From Paraphoma chrysanthemicola (Eukaryota > Ascomycota > Dothideomycetes > Pleosporales > Phaeosphaeriaceae): a stretch of DNA of 64,000 nt. A program made the position numbers and the translations under genes. Under the pieces are notes generated by a model that had not been told where the DNA came from, ran no database searches, and worked only from the letters and a program-made list of their open reading frames with translations. This document shows positions 1-13,900 of this stretch, piece after piece. The stretch is taken from contig JAGMWG010000014.1 of NCBI GenBank assembly GCA_020744225.1, forward strand, positions 992,001 to 1,056,000. The letters are read 5' to 3'. Numbering within the stretch: position 1 is the first letter of the stretch; each line of letters starts with the position of its first letter.

Positions 1-1974
1 TTCCGCAGTGTTGGACCAGTCAGGTACTGGAAAGGAAGTGGTGACGATGTGGCAGTCAGAGTACCGCCGGTCTGATTGAGGTCCAACTGGTACGGAGTCG
101 AGACTGAATAAGTGGGCCACGACGATGCAGCATTCGAGGTAGCCGTCGCATTTGAAGACATGCCAGCCGCAAATTGATTTGATATGGATGGGTTGGAGGT
201 CGTGATGAAGTTTCCCCATATTTCTAGGCACTATTAGTAGATAGCCTGTGCGACGCTGAGGGGACTTACTCATGAAAGCGCGCTGAAAGCCGATGCTGAC
301 GTATGGACTTTGTCCAAGAGGGCCGAAGTAGGCTTGTACATCGTAACCATGAAGAGCTGGTAGGGCACTGAATTGATACCTATACGACGTGCGATCTTGA
401 CCAGAGTATGCCTCCGCCATCCAATATGATGGGCACACAAAGGTCAATTCAGCATAGATATTCTAAAACTTTTAGCATTGCACACTAGCGTTCCATGAGT
501 AATGACTCACGTTTGCACGTTGTTGCTGACCAGTAGCTAAAGTACTTGTGTCTAGAGCACTCGGTTCCGAATCTCCAGCTGTTGCGAATTTGGTGCTATT
601 CGCGGTATTCTTGATGGGGTAATAGATCAACACCTTTGCAAGGTCGTCGCCACTGAGTTCAGGCAATAGGTCTTGTAGCCAAGAGAGCAAAGCTGACTCG
701 GACACAATAGTTTGTGGCGTAAATGATGGTCCTTCGTTCGCGTTGTTCCCCACCAACAAGTTTCGGCCATTAACGCGTTTCTCGAGAAGCTGGCTGCTCG
801 GCAGGCTTTGGACGAGGACATGATCCGTGACAGGAAGGAATGCCCAGGTTCCATAAGTTCCAGTGGCTGTCACAGCGGCCGAAGCATTTTGCAGAGTGGC
901 TGTGTCTTTCGACTGTAGGCATCCGAAAATTGTTTGCGAAGCATTGCCGTATCCGCGCACGGTGCACCCAGCTGCTGTTGCAAAAGCATAGTAAGCTTGC
1001 GACGGTACCCATGCATTGTAGTCATACTGCTTGGGCAAGTATGGGGACGCAGAGATGGTTTGCTGGAAGAGCGAGTCTCCAAGTGATCCACCGTAAGCTG
1101 AGTCTTATTAGCTGTGCAACCTCAGCGACGGATCATTTTACTCACCCATGTCCATTAGCATGACAGAGCCACCACCCGCGCTCTCTCCAGATATGGTCAC
1201 GGCGGACGGGTCGCCACCAAATTGGCGGATGTAGGTCTTGCTAATCAGCAGTTACAAGGCTTGAGGATGAGAATTGGAGACTTACCTGCACCCACTGTAG
1301 TGCAAAGACTTGATCCAGAAGGCCAGCATTCACGACACCCCTCTTGTACAGCTCATCCGAGGCAAGGAATCCAAAGGGACCTAGCCTGTACTGGATCGAG
1401 ACCACAACGAAATTCTTTCCATTAGTCGTGAGCAAGTCGGAGAAGTCTTGTCTGCCAGATCCCCCTCCGTAACCACCCCCGTGAATCCAGACGAGAACAG
1501 GAAGGTTCGTCGCATTCGCTGGGCTTTGGACGTTCAGAAAAAGACAATCTTCCGACGCCGCCGGGTTACTAGGGCTGTATGGGGCGACATTTGATGGCAC
1601 ATTATCGCCTATCTGATTACAAATGGGACCATAATTGCGGGCCTGTAATGTTGTCCGGTTGATGGCTGGAGGTTCTGGTCGCTGCCATCGCAACTGGCCA
1701 ATCGGAGGAGCTGCGAACCGAATACTACATCTGAATGAGCCGAGAAGACTATAATTGATCTTTAATCGAGTGCGGCCTACCCTCTCCATGTGTTGACACC
1801 CGTGGAGGAATTCAAGTATCCTTGATAAATTCCATAGCCAAGGTCAACGCTCAAGGCGTCACCTCCAGAACTCTGCCTGGCGCCCAATACTTTCCTGAAT
1901 GGCTGCGACGGCGGTATCGCATTGGCCACAGTCGACAGAAGAAGCGCGAGCGTTGCGCAATGAAAGAGGCCCAT
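1..1974 (-). CDS. Secreted type-B carboxylesterase/lipase, 3' end cut by window edge
   Basis: Alpha/beta-hydrolase of the carboxylesterase type B family, which hydrolyses ester bonds and is expected outside the cell. Exons read on the minus strand are 1974-1781, 1724-1286, 1236-1146, 1097-511, 462-270 and 223 to beyond position 1; all phases agree. The start MGLFHCATLALLLSTVANA is a typical signal peptide. Visible family motifs are the oxyanion loop HGGGYGGGS, the EDCLFLNV signature, the nucleophile elbow GESAGG (serine near 1165-1180), the SPYLPKQYDY motif, the acid in NANEGPSF and the catalytic histidine in LHGYDVQAYF. About 575 residues are visible, close to the usual family length, so little is missing. 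The natural substrate cannot be deduced. Confidence 0.93.
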
Positions 1975-4015
1975 GTTGTTGGAAATTGAACTGTGCGTAA
2001 CTTACGCAATGAATTCTACGGACGCGCAAGACGATATTTATACTGCGTAGACAATGCCTAGGTATCGGCGTAAGCTCCGGACTGGACAGCGGCAGGTGCA
2101 AGGTACGATCGACTAGAAAATAAGCTTTGGCTATTGCTTGGTGTGAGAGAATCATCGTTTCTTGTTAGCGTGCATATCGAGGACAATAATGCCGCGTGCG
2201 TGCTAAAATGGTATTGAGGCTATTTTGCTTGCATCACCACCAAGCTTTCATTATTGTAACTGTAACCTCGAAAGCTGCCCCGCAAAGAATTCGATGTTGG
2301 ATTCCATCTTACGCCGTACGTCTGCTACTTGATGACTTGACAGACAGGATGCCCTTGAAAATCTCCGCTGGGGATTGCATGGATGCACGGCAATCCCAGG
2401 CAGAGACAAGGCCGCCCATTGGATTCGGATGTACGGTTCGGGGCACGTTCGCCCTAGTCTACCCCGCGATGTCGCCATGTAAGAGGATGAAAGGGAGCTT
2501 TGTTGTTGTCGCTGTGTTGCGCGGCTCGGCAATTGGAAGCCGTGACGTCACCCCGGAACACCCATGCTTTGTCATCGACGAGACTAAAGCACCAAGAGGG
2601 AAGCAGCATGTTTCAGTCCTAGTGTTTGCATGAGCACTGTGAGGTCTGGCCTCGGCTGACCAATTGTCTACGCAAATCTCTGTATGTTGAGGCTGAGTGT
2701 GTACGGAACAGTTTATTGGAAACGGGGCTTAAGTCTTCAAACTCACGAGGATCTAGCAAGCATCTCGCTGCTGATAGCTCCTTTGCACCGCCGCTCATGG
2801 TCTTCGCCAGTAGTGAATGAGGTCTGCTCCATAAGTCCGAAGATGGTGTGCCTGTGCCTTTCCACACTTGTTCTCAATCAACGCGCAGTCATGGAGGTCA
2901 CGGTCAGATGTTTGCATTCGGCTTTCTGACTTGCCGACCATTCTCCTTCAGCCTGCACATCTAATTCGACTCACGACAGTTCTCCTTGATCTGTCTATTT
3001 CGCTGTCACTCACCACGCTTGCTGCCAGAGCCTTTGCTATTTTATCCAATTCAGAGCTCGTAGTAACGCCCATCATGTTAAACCCCGACCTCCACTGTGT
3101 GTTCCGCATAATCGCTAGCGCTACGTAGGTAGCTTGTTCTTTTATGCAAATTCCAGCCATCTTTGACCGATTGATTCGAATTGTCTCAAGAGAGGCGTAC
3201 CAGCCAAAATTCCCACCAGCGCTGCGGGCAATGCTAGCCATGCCCATCGGACACGAAGAAGTACAGTCTGCCCAGACCGGCAGGTGTGGACCGAAAATTC
3301 GAATTGCGTGTGGCACGAGGCGAGCCGTTGTGCCCCACCAACGGGCCGTGGAGCACGACCCGTGGAACGACGATGCCTCGCAGCCTTCCAACTTTGTAAA
3401 TGATCACACCATATCGCTATTTTGCTCCGCTGTGTCCTACGCGATCAAAAGCTGTACAACTGTTACCACGGTAGCCGTGGTACAATTCCCGCCCGTGCGG
3501 GCGAGTACTCGCCTCAGATAGAAGCCTCCAGCAGCCCGCGCTGACCTCTCCACCATCTGCCATACCTCCTCCCTCTACGCACGCTCTTCTGCGTTGCGTG
3601 CTCTCTGTTGGATAGCAGCTGGCAATTTCAATGTTAGCAGCAGATTAGACTCAGGTACCACTGTATTTGCGCAATCAAATTGCTGACCGCAGATGCGCGG
3701 CATCTTCCTACCAATCATTAACAGCCCCAGCATTTCGCACAGCCTAGCAATTGTAACATCATGACTGCTTCAAAGCGGGTACACCTGTCAGCGATGCTGG
3801 AATTGACGATTTCTCTTGAAGCAGGGCTGGATACTCAGCCCCTGTCAGGCGTCCCGTTTCAATTGTGCCAACTCGCAAGGTTTTCCTGATCGGTGCTACC
3901 TCGGAAACCATACCCAAAGTGTCAAAGACCAGGCTTTACAACCCCACGACCCCTACACGATGTTGATATGGTCAACAGCTGAATCTCAGTCCCACTGTCT
4001 TCTATCATTCCCATC
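1975..4015. other. Intergenic region, divergent promoters
   Basis: This 2 kb separates the divergent esterase and glycosyltransferase genes. Short open frames on both strands have no recognisable motif or splice structure. The last 500 bases before the glycosyltransferase are pyrimidine-rich, as in fungal promoters or 5' leaders. No RNA gene is seen. Confidence 0.5.
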
Positions 4016-7000
4016 ATGGCCACCAATCTGCTTACCGAGAAGAGCCGACCTGAATTAGAGGCTGCCGCCCAGCAGTCCATCATTCAGCAAGCGCAGGCTG
4101 CCGCTGCTGCGCAGTCTGATTCGACAGCACCTTCCAGGCAAAACTCATCTCTTCAAGAAACTGATTTGTTAACTTCGGATCTCGCGGACGACGATGTGCC
4201 CCCTCCGCCATACGGCGATATCTATGGCGAAATTCGCGACGAAAAAGGCGCCTCGGGCACCAGTGCCTATGTTACAGATGATGGGCGTGTGAATATTCGC
4301 ATCAACCACTTGAACCGCCGCCTATCCCAGATATTTACTCCTGCTCTACAACAGCATGTCCAGGCTGGCCAAGACAGTAATGCCCCTTCCACTCCATATA
4401 TCCCGCCTTTCTTGGGAGGAGATAAAAGCGTGCCTCCCCCTCCGCCATTGAACGTGGTCATTCAGGTTGTTGGCTCGCGCGGCGATGTACAACCATTCGT
4501 TGCTTTGGGAAGAGTATTGAAAGCTACCTACGGCCATCGCGTACGATTGGCGACTCACCCCAACTTCAAGTCTTTCGTGGAAGAGAATGGCCTGGAATTT
4601 TTTAGCATAGGCGGTGATCCATCTCAGCTAATGGCATTCATGGTCAAGAATCCTAGCTTGATGCCCGGATTTCGCAGCTTGGTAAGCGGGGATGTCAGTC
4701 GGCGAAGGAGAGACGTCGCAGAGTACATTCAGGGCTGCTGGAGATCATGCTACAAATCCGGCGATGGCATCACCGAGGACGATTCTTCCGAGCTCGCCGC
4801 AAGGCCTTTTGTCGCTGACTGCATCATTGCCAATCCTCCAAGCTTTGCCCATATTCATTGCGCAGAGAAGCTAGGCATTCCTCTCCACATGATGTTTACC
4901 ATGCCATACTCGCCCACCCAGGCATTTCCCCATCCGCTGGCCAACATCCAATCCAACGCTGACCCTCAACTCACAAACTACATAAGCTATGCCATGATTG
5001 AAGTGCTCTCGTGGCAGGGCCTAGGCGACATCATCAACCGGTTCCGTGCGAAATGTCTTGGCTTAGATCCCGTGAGTATGTTCTCGGCTCCCGGGATGCT
5101 TCCGCGTCTCAAGGTGCCCCACACCTACTGCTGGTCGCCAGCTCTGATTCCGAAACCGACCGACTGGGGCTCACATATCTCCATCTCCGGGTTTTATTTC
5201 CTCGAATCACCCGACTACACTCCGGATCTGGAGCTCCAGGCGTTTCTAAACGCTGGTCCTCCACCGGTTTACATCGGGTTCGGAAGCATTGTCTTGAAGG
5301 ACCCCAATGCAATGACAGATCTCATCCTCGAGGCTGTCAAGAAGACTGGTCAAAGGCTTCTACTTTCAAAAGGATGGGGAGGCATAGGCGCAGAGGAAAT
5401 CGGTATCCCGGACAGTGTCTTCATGCTAGGCAACGTTCCTCATGATTGGTTGTTCAAACAGGTGTCGTGCGTCGTTCATCATGGTGGAGCAGGAACGACC
5501 GCGGCAGGTATTTCTGCTGGTGAGTCAACGGCGTCTGAAATGACACGAGTATGAGCACTGACGTTGCGTTCTCACCTTTGCAGGTCGCCCGACCGTAGTC
5601 GTACCATTCTTCGGTGATCAACCATTCTGGGGTTCAATGGTTGCGCGTGCTGGCGCAGGCCCTGATCCAATTCCACACAAACACCTTACGGCGGACAATC
5701 TGGCACGCGCTATCGACTTTTGCCTCAAACCAGAAAGTTTAGAACGAGCCAAAGAACTCGCGAGCAAGATCGCGGCGGAACGAGGATGTGAGACAGGTGC
5801 TCAGTCATTTCATCAGTATCTTGAGGTCGACCGCCTCCGTTGCACACTTGCGCCATCTCGCGCAGCTGCATGGCGCGTCAAGCGCACCCAAGTCAGACTC
5901 AGTGCCTTTGCTGCATGCACCCTTGCAAATGCGAACGCCCTGGATTTTCAAGACCTGAAATTATTTAGACCGCAAGAATACTCCACTGACGAAGGCCCTA
6001 CGGATCCGATATCCGGGCCGTTCACAATAGCGTGCAGAGTGTTTAGCAGCACGGCGAGGGGTCTGACTGACATTCCATCAGAGACCTGGAAAGCTGCACA
6101 ATTACCGTTCGCGCCTAGCCGACAGCAGTCTCAAACATCTCTCGCAACGGTCACCAGTAACGGTGAGAGCTCAGGTATGGGAGGGAAATCGACAGCGCCA
6201 ACCTCGGCTGCGTCTAGCCAGACAAACTTGAGCAAGGACCAGGACATGATGCGTCGCACCGCACCACATTCAAGTAAAGGTATTGGGCGTTTGACGAAGG
6301 CATTGGTACAATCGCCTATGGAGCTTTCCGTAAGTATGACGAAAGGCTTCCATAATGTCCCCAAGCTTTGGGGTGACGATACCGTGCGCCCTCAAGAAAG
6401 AGTCACGGACCTCAAGTCCGGCATGAAGGCCGTAGGAAGAGAGTTTGGCTACGGCTGGTACGATGGCGTCACTGGCTTGGTCACTCAGCCGTGGCAAGGA
6501 GCCCGAAAAGATGGCACGGGCGGCTTTTTCAAAGGGATGGGCAAAGGCGTGGCAGGCTTCATTACTAAACCAGGTGCCGCGTGCTTCAGCGTTCTTGGCT
6601 ACTCAATGAAAGGAGTGCATAAAGAGGTGCAGAAGCAGTTTGGTAACAATCCTCAGACTTACATCATCACTTCCCGAACTGCTCAAGGATACGAAGAGTG
6701 GTTGCAGAGCTCGGAGGAAGAGAAGGAAGACGTCATCGTTCGCTGGAAGTTGATACAGAAGTATCTGAAGAAGAAGAAAGGTACAGACGAGATGGTCAAT
6801 GATATCTTAGAAGCACAGCGGAAGCGCAACGCCAGCGAGTCTTTTCACAGCAATGGAGATGCTTCAGCGTGGACCTCTGATAATTCCAATCTTGTCCACG
6901 GTGGCCTACAACATTCTGCGATTTCCGCCGGTACAGAACCCGAACAATCGCTGGGACCGGCCGAGATCAACGAGACCATCCGCCAAGTAGTCCAGGAGAC

Positions 7001-7643
7001 CTCTCGAGGCGACATCGAGAACGATGCCAATGTAGAGCGTGCAATTCAGGAAAGCGTATCTCAGCTCCAGCGCCAACGACAAGAAGCGGCAGACCATGAG
7101 GCACACCAAGAGAGCTTGCGCCAGGCAATAGCAACGAGTGAAGCTGAATCCCAGCGACATGCACGAGAAGCCCTGGAATATGAGGAGCAGCTCAAACAAG
7201 TTATTGCGCAGAGTCTTCGAGAGCAAAGACATGAGAGCGGTGATGGTGCATGGAACTCAGATATAGGTCTAATTGATAGGACAATTGAAGAAGCTGGAGA
7301 TCCGACAGCAAGATCCAAAGTAGCCGTAGGCAAGGCACCTGCAACTAGCTACGAGTCGCCCAACACGATGCAGCCTCCGTCTTACGACCCCGGCCATCTC
7401 GCGGGCACGACCCAAATCGAATATGAGGCGCAGCAGCAAGGTGAGAAATCAACGCAAGAAAAGACAGAAGAAGAAATCGTGTTGGAGTATGTCAAGAAGC
7501 AAAGTCTCTTGGAAGAGCAGCATCGCGCTAAAGGCAAAGCACGTGCTCCACCTGCGAAAGAAGAGGATGGGGATGAAGAAGACTTGCAGAAGGCTTTGAG
7601 TATGAGTTTGCAAGACTTTGGAAAGGAGAGAGAGGAGAGGTAG
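4016..7643 (+). CDS. GT28-family (sterol-type) UDP-glycosyltransferase with ATG_C-like segment and UIM-like repeats
   Basis: Two exons, 4016-5519 and 5584-7643, give 1187 residues; the 64-nt intron has gtgagt and cag ends. Residues 1-145 are low-complexity. From about 146 the N-terminal glycosyltransferase-28 domain begins with VIQVVGSRGDVQPFVALG. The C-terminal nucleotide-sugar site is HHGGAGTTAAG followed, across the intron, by RPTVVVPFFGDQPFWG. This is the signature of sterol 3-beta-glucosyltransferase-like enzymes, which transfer sugar from a UDP-sugar to a lipid. Residues about 733-855 (GIGRLTKALVQSP, WYDGVTGLVTQPWQGARK, GFFKGMGKGVAGFITKPGA) resemble the C-terminal region of VPS13/ATG2 lipid-transfer proteins. 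From about 985 there are several UIM-like helices, the last EEDLQKALSMSLQDF. There is no ATG26-type PH or GRAM domain. The acceptor lipid is unknown. Confidence 0.9.
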
Positions 7644-7821
7644 GATGTTATACCAAAATGTTTGTTTAGAATCATCGGGTAATGACGTGAATTTCGACAT
7701 CTCTATTCGCTATGCTGCAATCAACGACATGCGACAACTTTCGCGCTTTCTAGACCTTTGTGCACTAGTCGATCAATTCATCATTCATTTCATCCATCCC
7801 ATCCCCAGGAAAAGATTTCCT

Positions 7822-9698
7822 CTACACCCTCTCTTCATGCAGAATCTCGGCCTTGTCGTCTGCTACTTGATGATGAAGCGCCACATCGAACGCATTGACG
7901 CTCGTGGTCTTGAACTTCCTCGCTGGCGTGCCCATCTCAAACAACAAGTCCATCTCGGCAAATGTGCGTCCAGAGGGTTCCGGAAGGCGGAAGTAATGGT
8001 ACACAAGGACGCAAGCGCACGTTCCAGCCCAGAAGAAACCAGCGTAGTTGCCCCAGTTCCATGCCGTCGGGTTGATCATGTACGGTGTCAGAACGTTGAC
8101 GACAATAGCGGCCATGTTGTATGCGACGCGCGACAAAGCGACGGTCTTGACTTGCAGACGGCGAGTGGACATCTCGGCAACGAGTGAGAACGCAACCGTT
8201 CCGACGGAGAATTGGTAGAACGTAGCCCAGATCAACATGAGCGAGCCGGTGGTTAGGGATCGAGTTTTCTGGTCTGCGACAAGGCCGACGAATCCGAGTG
8301 TGAGAAGGGTGCAGAAGAGACCAGTCAGACCGCCCAGGAAGAGTGTGCGACGGCCAACGCCCCAGGCCATGAAGATCCATGTGACAAAGGCGCCGACGGT
8401 GTTCAGGCCATATTGTCCGAGGGCAAAGTTGTAGGGCATGTCGCCTGTCATGCCAGCCTGCGCGAAGAAGTATGTCGAGTAATTCGAGAAAGTGTTGCCA
8501 GCAAGGTTCTGCGAGACGAAGAGCATGCAAACGATTTCAGTCCGTCGCTTGTTGACGCCCTTGAAGCAGTCCATGTAAGAAGCGCCTTCTGTCATGTCTT
8601 TCTCGAGCTCGTTCGTGTGTCTAATCATGTCAACTGTCTCGGCCGCATTAAACGTGGGATCAGTTTTAGGCGAGGTGAGTCGTAACAAGGACTTTTCGGC
8701 TTCTTTGTAGCGCCCTTGTCGGACGAGCCACCAGGGAGATTCGGGAGCGAGGAAGATGCCGATGATGAGGGGTGGAAACCACATCCACTGCTCGCTTGTT
8801 AGTACTGTTCTCGTGTGGTGCTGATGCTAGAAGGCTTACTTGGAGAGCGTAAGGAATGCGGTATGCCCATTCATCGTCGCGCTTGAACATGCTCTTGATA
8901 ACGGCAATTGCAAGAAGCTGACCAATACCCCAGCACGAATTTCCCCAAGTTGTAAGGTAACCTCGAAGAGCGACCGGGCAGACTTCACTGGCATACGAAA
9001 TGGCGACTAGGTCGAATTAGAAATCTGTTCTTCTTATGGGCGTTGTCTGCAGTTGACTCACCTGACATGAAAACGCCAAAAGCAATACCAGCGAGACATT
9101 CCGCTAAAAGGAGGTACTCGATGCTAGGCGCAACAAAAAATGTGACGGTAACGATGGCTTGGTAAAATAGGATTCCGAGGATGAAAGGGCGGTATCCGAA
9201 TCGCTCGACACCCCATCCGGTAACTTTGCAATTGTTAGCGGTGCGCATAAAGTAGTACAGCGCCATAGCATGACATACGTAGAAGTCCCAGAATTTGACC
9301 GCATTGTGCGCCGTTTGAAATGCCTGCTTGCCACCTAGCCGGCACCTCGTAAGTTCCGTTCTCTTGAAGCTCGCCGTACTTTCTGTTGAAGGGAGGGAAA
9401 GCGTAGAAGTTTCCGATGAGGGCAATGTCGTAGCCCTCCATTGCGCAACACATCGAGATGAGTGCGGCCCATCCAATGGCCTTTGGGTAGAGCTTGATGC
9501 CTTGCCACAAGGTCATGGAATGTTCCTTGTCTGAGTTGCTGTTAGTAAATGGCGACAGTGTCGCAGGTAGAGTATGGAGAACGTACCAGTCGCCGACGCC
9601 GCATTGGCAAACATGCTGGCAACTGTCGAACTGTCAACATTCGTGACATTGTGCTTCTCGTCCACGTGCGTGGCTGTTGAGTATTCAGTGCTTGCCAT
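7822..9698 (-). CDS. MFS sugar transporter, alpha-glucoside/maltose permease type
   Basis: Five exons (9698-9587, 9530-9279, 9223-9062, 9006-8840, 8787-7822) join in phase into 552 residues, the usual length for 12-helix sugar porters. Family motifs in order are MEGYDIALIGNFYAF in helix 1, QAGISNGAQCGQILGLL, GWGVERFGYRP (loop 2-3), SYASEVCPVALRGYLTTWGN and PESPWWLVRQGR. PESPWWL is typical of fungal alpha-glucoside:proton symporters (Mal31/Agt1 group). It acts in the plasma membrane and probably imports a disaccharide with protons. A Zn2Cys6 regulator lies about 1.3 kb upstream on the same strand, but a regulatory link is only a guess. Confidence 0.92.
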
Positions 9699-10966
9699 GT
9701 TGAGCTACAGGTAACCCTTCGGGTTGCTCGAGAAATGAAAGAGGCGCGATGGAGAAGAACGCTCGCGATGCTTCTTGTGATGGTAATTCATCTGGGGATT
9801 TATATACTAAAGGCAAAATCGAAAGGCCGAGTTGTAGTACCGAACGAACGTCCCAGATCCGGGGCCCCGCATGACCGAAGACCTGGGCAATGCGGAGAGT
9901 AGCATTTGCAAGTGGAGCTTGTGCCCGATGATAGGAGAACAGACATGTCCTGGACCCATGGCATCAGGCTTGTTGCAAATCCGCAAACTTGACGGGTGGG
10001 ATAGTGCGTGTAATCGGGCCGAACTTTGCATCGGACATAATTTGACGCTAGTCGATGAGGCTCCACCGAAGTCGAACCGTAGCGAGCGTACACAACTTCC
10101 GCCGTTCAACAGGGACAGGTGACTCTCTGAACATTCTTAGACAATTTTCATTGACTGTTGGAATCGAAAATATGACGGGGATCTAATACATACATCGTAC
10201 TGGGCTCTGAGTTGCTGGGTTTGCGATGACAACTGCAATATGCCAGCCAGAAGTCTGAGAATCGTCACTGGCCTATAATTTATCCATCACCAGCAAGAGC
10301 GGCGAGAGTTGCGTTCTAGAGACCAAATGTGGTGAACCGGGCCAGAACTACCTCGTGAGTCAATTTATAGACCGATCGGACGCAAATCAATCAACCAAGC
10401 CAAGACCGGACATAATTCAGCGGCAAGATGCTTTGCGCTGATTGGAACGGGGACGGCAAAGGTCTTCGGGCTGCATTGAAGCGGGTTTGACGCGGCGGAA
10501 AAGTCCACAAAGTTGCAGGATGCAGATGTCCGCTCCGCAATGACGTATACGCCTCTTTCACGTTGATAACTCTGTTGCTCTTGAACACGAGAGCCGTCTT
10601 CAGACTAAACAAAGAAGGTGCATAAGTTCACAATGCTCAGAGATAAAGGTTTTGGTGTGTGGGGATTCATTTAGTTTGCAGCTCGACACAGAAGGGGGTC
10701 TGGATGCTCGTGTCTGCCCATCGGCCATCTTTCGTCGTGAAACTCATGGCGCATGCCAGCCGTACATTACGTGCGCGACTGCGTGGTGCCAGGATCGGCC
10801 GCACCTCTGTCCCACAGCACGGGGCCATAGAATGGCTATAATTGCGCTCAGAAGATGCTCAGTGTGGCGGATCAGTGGACTTACAGTGCTGCGGTCGTCT
10901 TCAAAGATGTCTTGCAAGAGCATTGGATCCCAGAAATCGTGAAGCTGCACTCATCAGCGGAATGTA
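9699..10966. other. Intergenic region between permease and Zn2Cys6 gene
   Basis: This contains the promoter side of the permease gene and the 3' side of the transcription-factor gene. A TATA-like tatatacta lies at about 9801-9809, roughly 105 bases upstream of the permease ATG. No coding, RNA or repeat structure is recognised in the rest. Confidence 0.4.
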
Positions 10967-13900
10967 TCAACAGATGAGTGGCAAAAGATTGTTGCGTACG
11001 AGATCATCCATCAAACCAGCGTTCGCCATTAATGGCGCGTCATTCGACGCACGCGGTTGTAGTGCTGCTAGAGGGGCTTGTAGATTTTGGAATCCGGTTC
11101 TGTTGTGGCCAGGACTCGAATTATCTGTTATATGCGAGCCAGGTGGTGTTGCCGCAACATTTATGGTTCTGATTGTTCGCCGTGCCTGACCTCCTCGCTC
11201 AATGAGTCGGGTTCTCCAGCCAAGCAGCTCCACATCCTCGTTATCTCCATCTTCCTGGGTCGCTCTTCGTTCATCATCGTGAAAATCCGGCTGCGCACTG
11301 GCCATTTCGTCGGCATTTGGTGTATTAGCAGCTACTCGTGCGCGCAACTTTGAAAGCCACTTTAGATTGCGGCGGTATCGTGGGGTGCCAGCTCCGAGCC
11401 GGATTAAAGAAGTGAACAAAGTGATAGCGGCATCAATTTGCGCAAGTATGAAAGAAAACATGGGAGTGTTAGGATGCCGCAGCAGTAATGTTCCCAAGCA
11501 CAAGGCGGAACCAAACACATGGAACTTGCGTTTGCGTTAGCATTTGTCCTTGGTAAAAGTTTTCGGCACAACCCTACCCAGAAATGCCACTGCCGCGTGC
11601 TAACAGCGGGAAAGCGGGCATGTATGTCCGTGACCATGTTGATAATAATCTAACATGCTTAGCTTGACAGTGAATGGAAAAATTAGCCAGCTTACTGCAC
11701 AGCGCTCGATAACGGTCAAGAACGAAGGCCCGTACACCATGTTCAGACTATCATCAACATTGCCGTAAAGTGCTCTGGCATAGTAAGGTCGGTGAAGGTT
11801 GATGAACGTCTCGGATATATTCAGCGCAAGGCTCATTTGCTGATGAATGTTAGCTTCAGCCCAGGATGCACGTTCGAAATGGACGCCCCTGAAAGGAAAG
11901 AACCATTGATCTTCGTGAAGGCTCTGGAGACGCCTCACATGCGGCTTCTATATCAGGGTATCGCGATGGCATGGAGAGGAAAGCCGCTCGGCTCCGTATA
12001 GAGAATGGTAAATTCCGCTCGAATGTGCAGCTAAGTAAGGTCAGCCAAATCACATTTAGGCGCGAAAGAGCCGCTTGCAGTTTGCTATCGAGCTTGATGA
12101 CCTCAGAATACGCTGGCTTGCGTACACTCATCGCCATATTGAGAATCCTCAACTTTTGTTAGCGCCGATAGCACGTTCGAATAGAAACTACACACTCTGC
12201 AGAAAGCTGAGAAAGCTCAAGCCGGAGTGTGGTATAACCCTTTTCCCCACGCATGTTCAAAGGCTCGGAGGGAAACTGAGTATCGCAGTGGTCAGGATTA
12301 ATGGCACAGCTGTCAACGTTAGATGATGCTATTGTGTTGGTGAAGAATACCGCACGGCCTTGAGAAACAGTGCGCTTGAAAAATATCAGCCGCGTTGCAT
12401 TCCCAGAAAACCTTTCTTCTTTCTTCAACAACGTCTTGTGGTAAGTTCCAACGACTGCCGTCGCGATGCATGCCCATCTGCGTGTGAAGTCAGCTCGAGA
12501 CTTCCGTGAGGTGACAATCAAAAATTTACCGCCTGAGCCAGACGCATGACCAGTCCCCAAAGTGGCCAAGCATTATTGTCTCCCTGCCTGTCTTTGTCTG
12601 AATTGCTTTCATGCGTTAGCAAAGCTCTAGTCTCTACTATACTTTACGTACAGATGCAAATGTGCCATGAGATGCCGCATGCTGTTAGCCAGTGCCCTCA
12701 TAGAAATTTGCGCTGCACTCACCAGAGTTTGTAAACCAGCCACAGTATTGTTCGATAGAAAGTCGCCCTTGACTAATGCTCGCTCAGCTAGACGTACCCA
12801 GTCTTCTGCAGAAGGGTCGTAATGTGGCATCTCAATATTGAACATTGTGCCTTGTGCCATGACGATGGAAACGAGTGCGATTTCTTGGGGATTTACGCGC
12901 GAAGCCTGAGCGGTTCCGTCCACGAAAGAGTATACTCGATCGAATGTCTTCTCGAATTGGGCTCTGGGAGCTGCATCATGACTTGAAGCGATTAGCTGGT
13001 TGTTATGACGTGGGGTAGGCAACACTTACTGCCACGCGCAGTAACGATAATAGGACTCAATCAAAGTCCATGCTTCTTCCCGTGGTGGAAGACTGGCGAG
13101 TAAGTCTCGAGTACTCGTACGCGATACTGAAGTGCTGAAAGGGAAATCGAACGAAGTTACATCAGGAACTGCATTGCCTCGATGAGCGGCGGCGTTTAGA
13201 TTTTGGGCATTAACGGGAGAAGGAGGACGCGTGACTTGGGAAGAGTCCGAGACATCTTGCATCTCCGACTGCGTTGACTTAGTTCATCTGGTTTGATAGA
13301 ACCATCACAACTCACGTCTTTAAGCCACTCGCTACCAGCTGTCGGGCCCAAGTACACCGATAGGCCACCATTACTCAACATCAAGGTACCGTAGGAACCA
13401 CTGTCCTCGCCATCTGCAACAGGCTCAATGTTGCTGTCGACAGTCGCGATGCCAGCTCCAGTTGAAGGCACATGACGGTCGGCTAACACAGGGCTGCTGG
13501 ACTGTCGAGCTGTGTCCACACTTGTGTCGACCACGCGTCTCGGAAGAGCAGCTCGCCCTTCCTGATCACCACGTTGTTCGAAAGTTTGATTTACTCCCAC
13601 TCCAGTTCCATACGATGGCATCGAGTTCGGGGTACGATTGTGGGTTTCGGAAGAGGCAGGGTCAGTAGGAAGTTGTACTGGGCCGTGTGCATCGCTTGAG
13701 GTAGAAGCATGGTGCGAAGTTACGTCAGGGAGCACAGCCGACTCCTGTCTGTGACTATCAGATCTGTTCTCAAACTGATATGACGGACAAGTCATGCCTA
13801 ATGTGGGCGCGAGCATTCGTCGTCTCGGTGCAAAGCCGAGCTCGATTGCGACGGACACAATTCGAACATGGCACTGCAAAGCTTTCAGTACGCGTTGCAC

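Noticed and set aside
2196..3391. 145- and 147-codon frames upstream of the glycosyltransferase
   Set aside because: They lack motifs, plausible starts with promoter signals and splice structure; chance frames.
11850..11960. Apparent frameshift in the Zn2Cys6 regulator
   Set aside because: A roughly 40-nt intron with a gctaac branch site (near 11850-11890) reconnects the frame LSFQ to LALNISETF, so no mutation is needed, though the exact junction is not unique.
12310..12355. Stop after SRPCGILHQH in the same gene
   Set aside because: A 46-nt intron starting gtgcgg and ending gacag gives the expected SRPCAINPDHCDTQF, so the stop is intronic.
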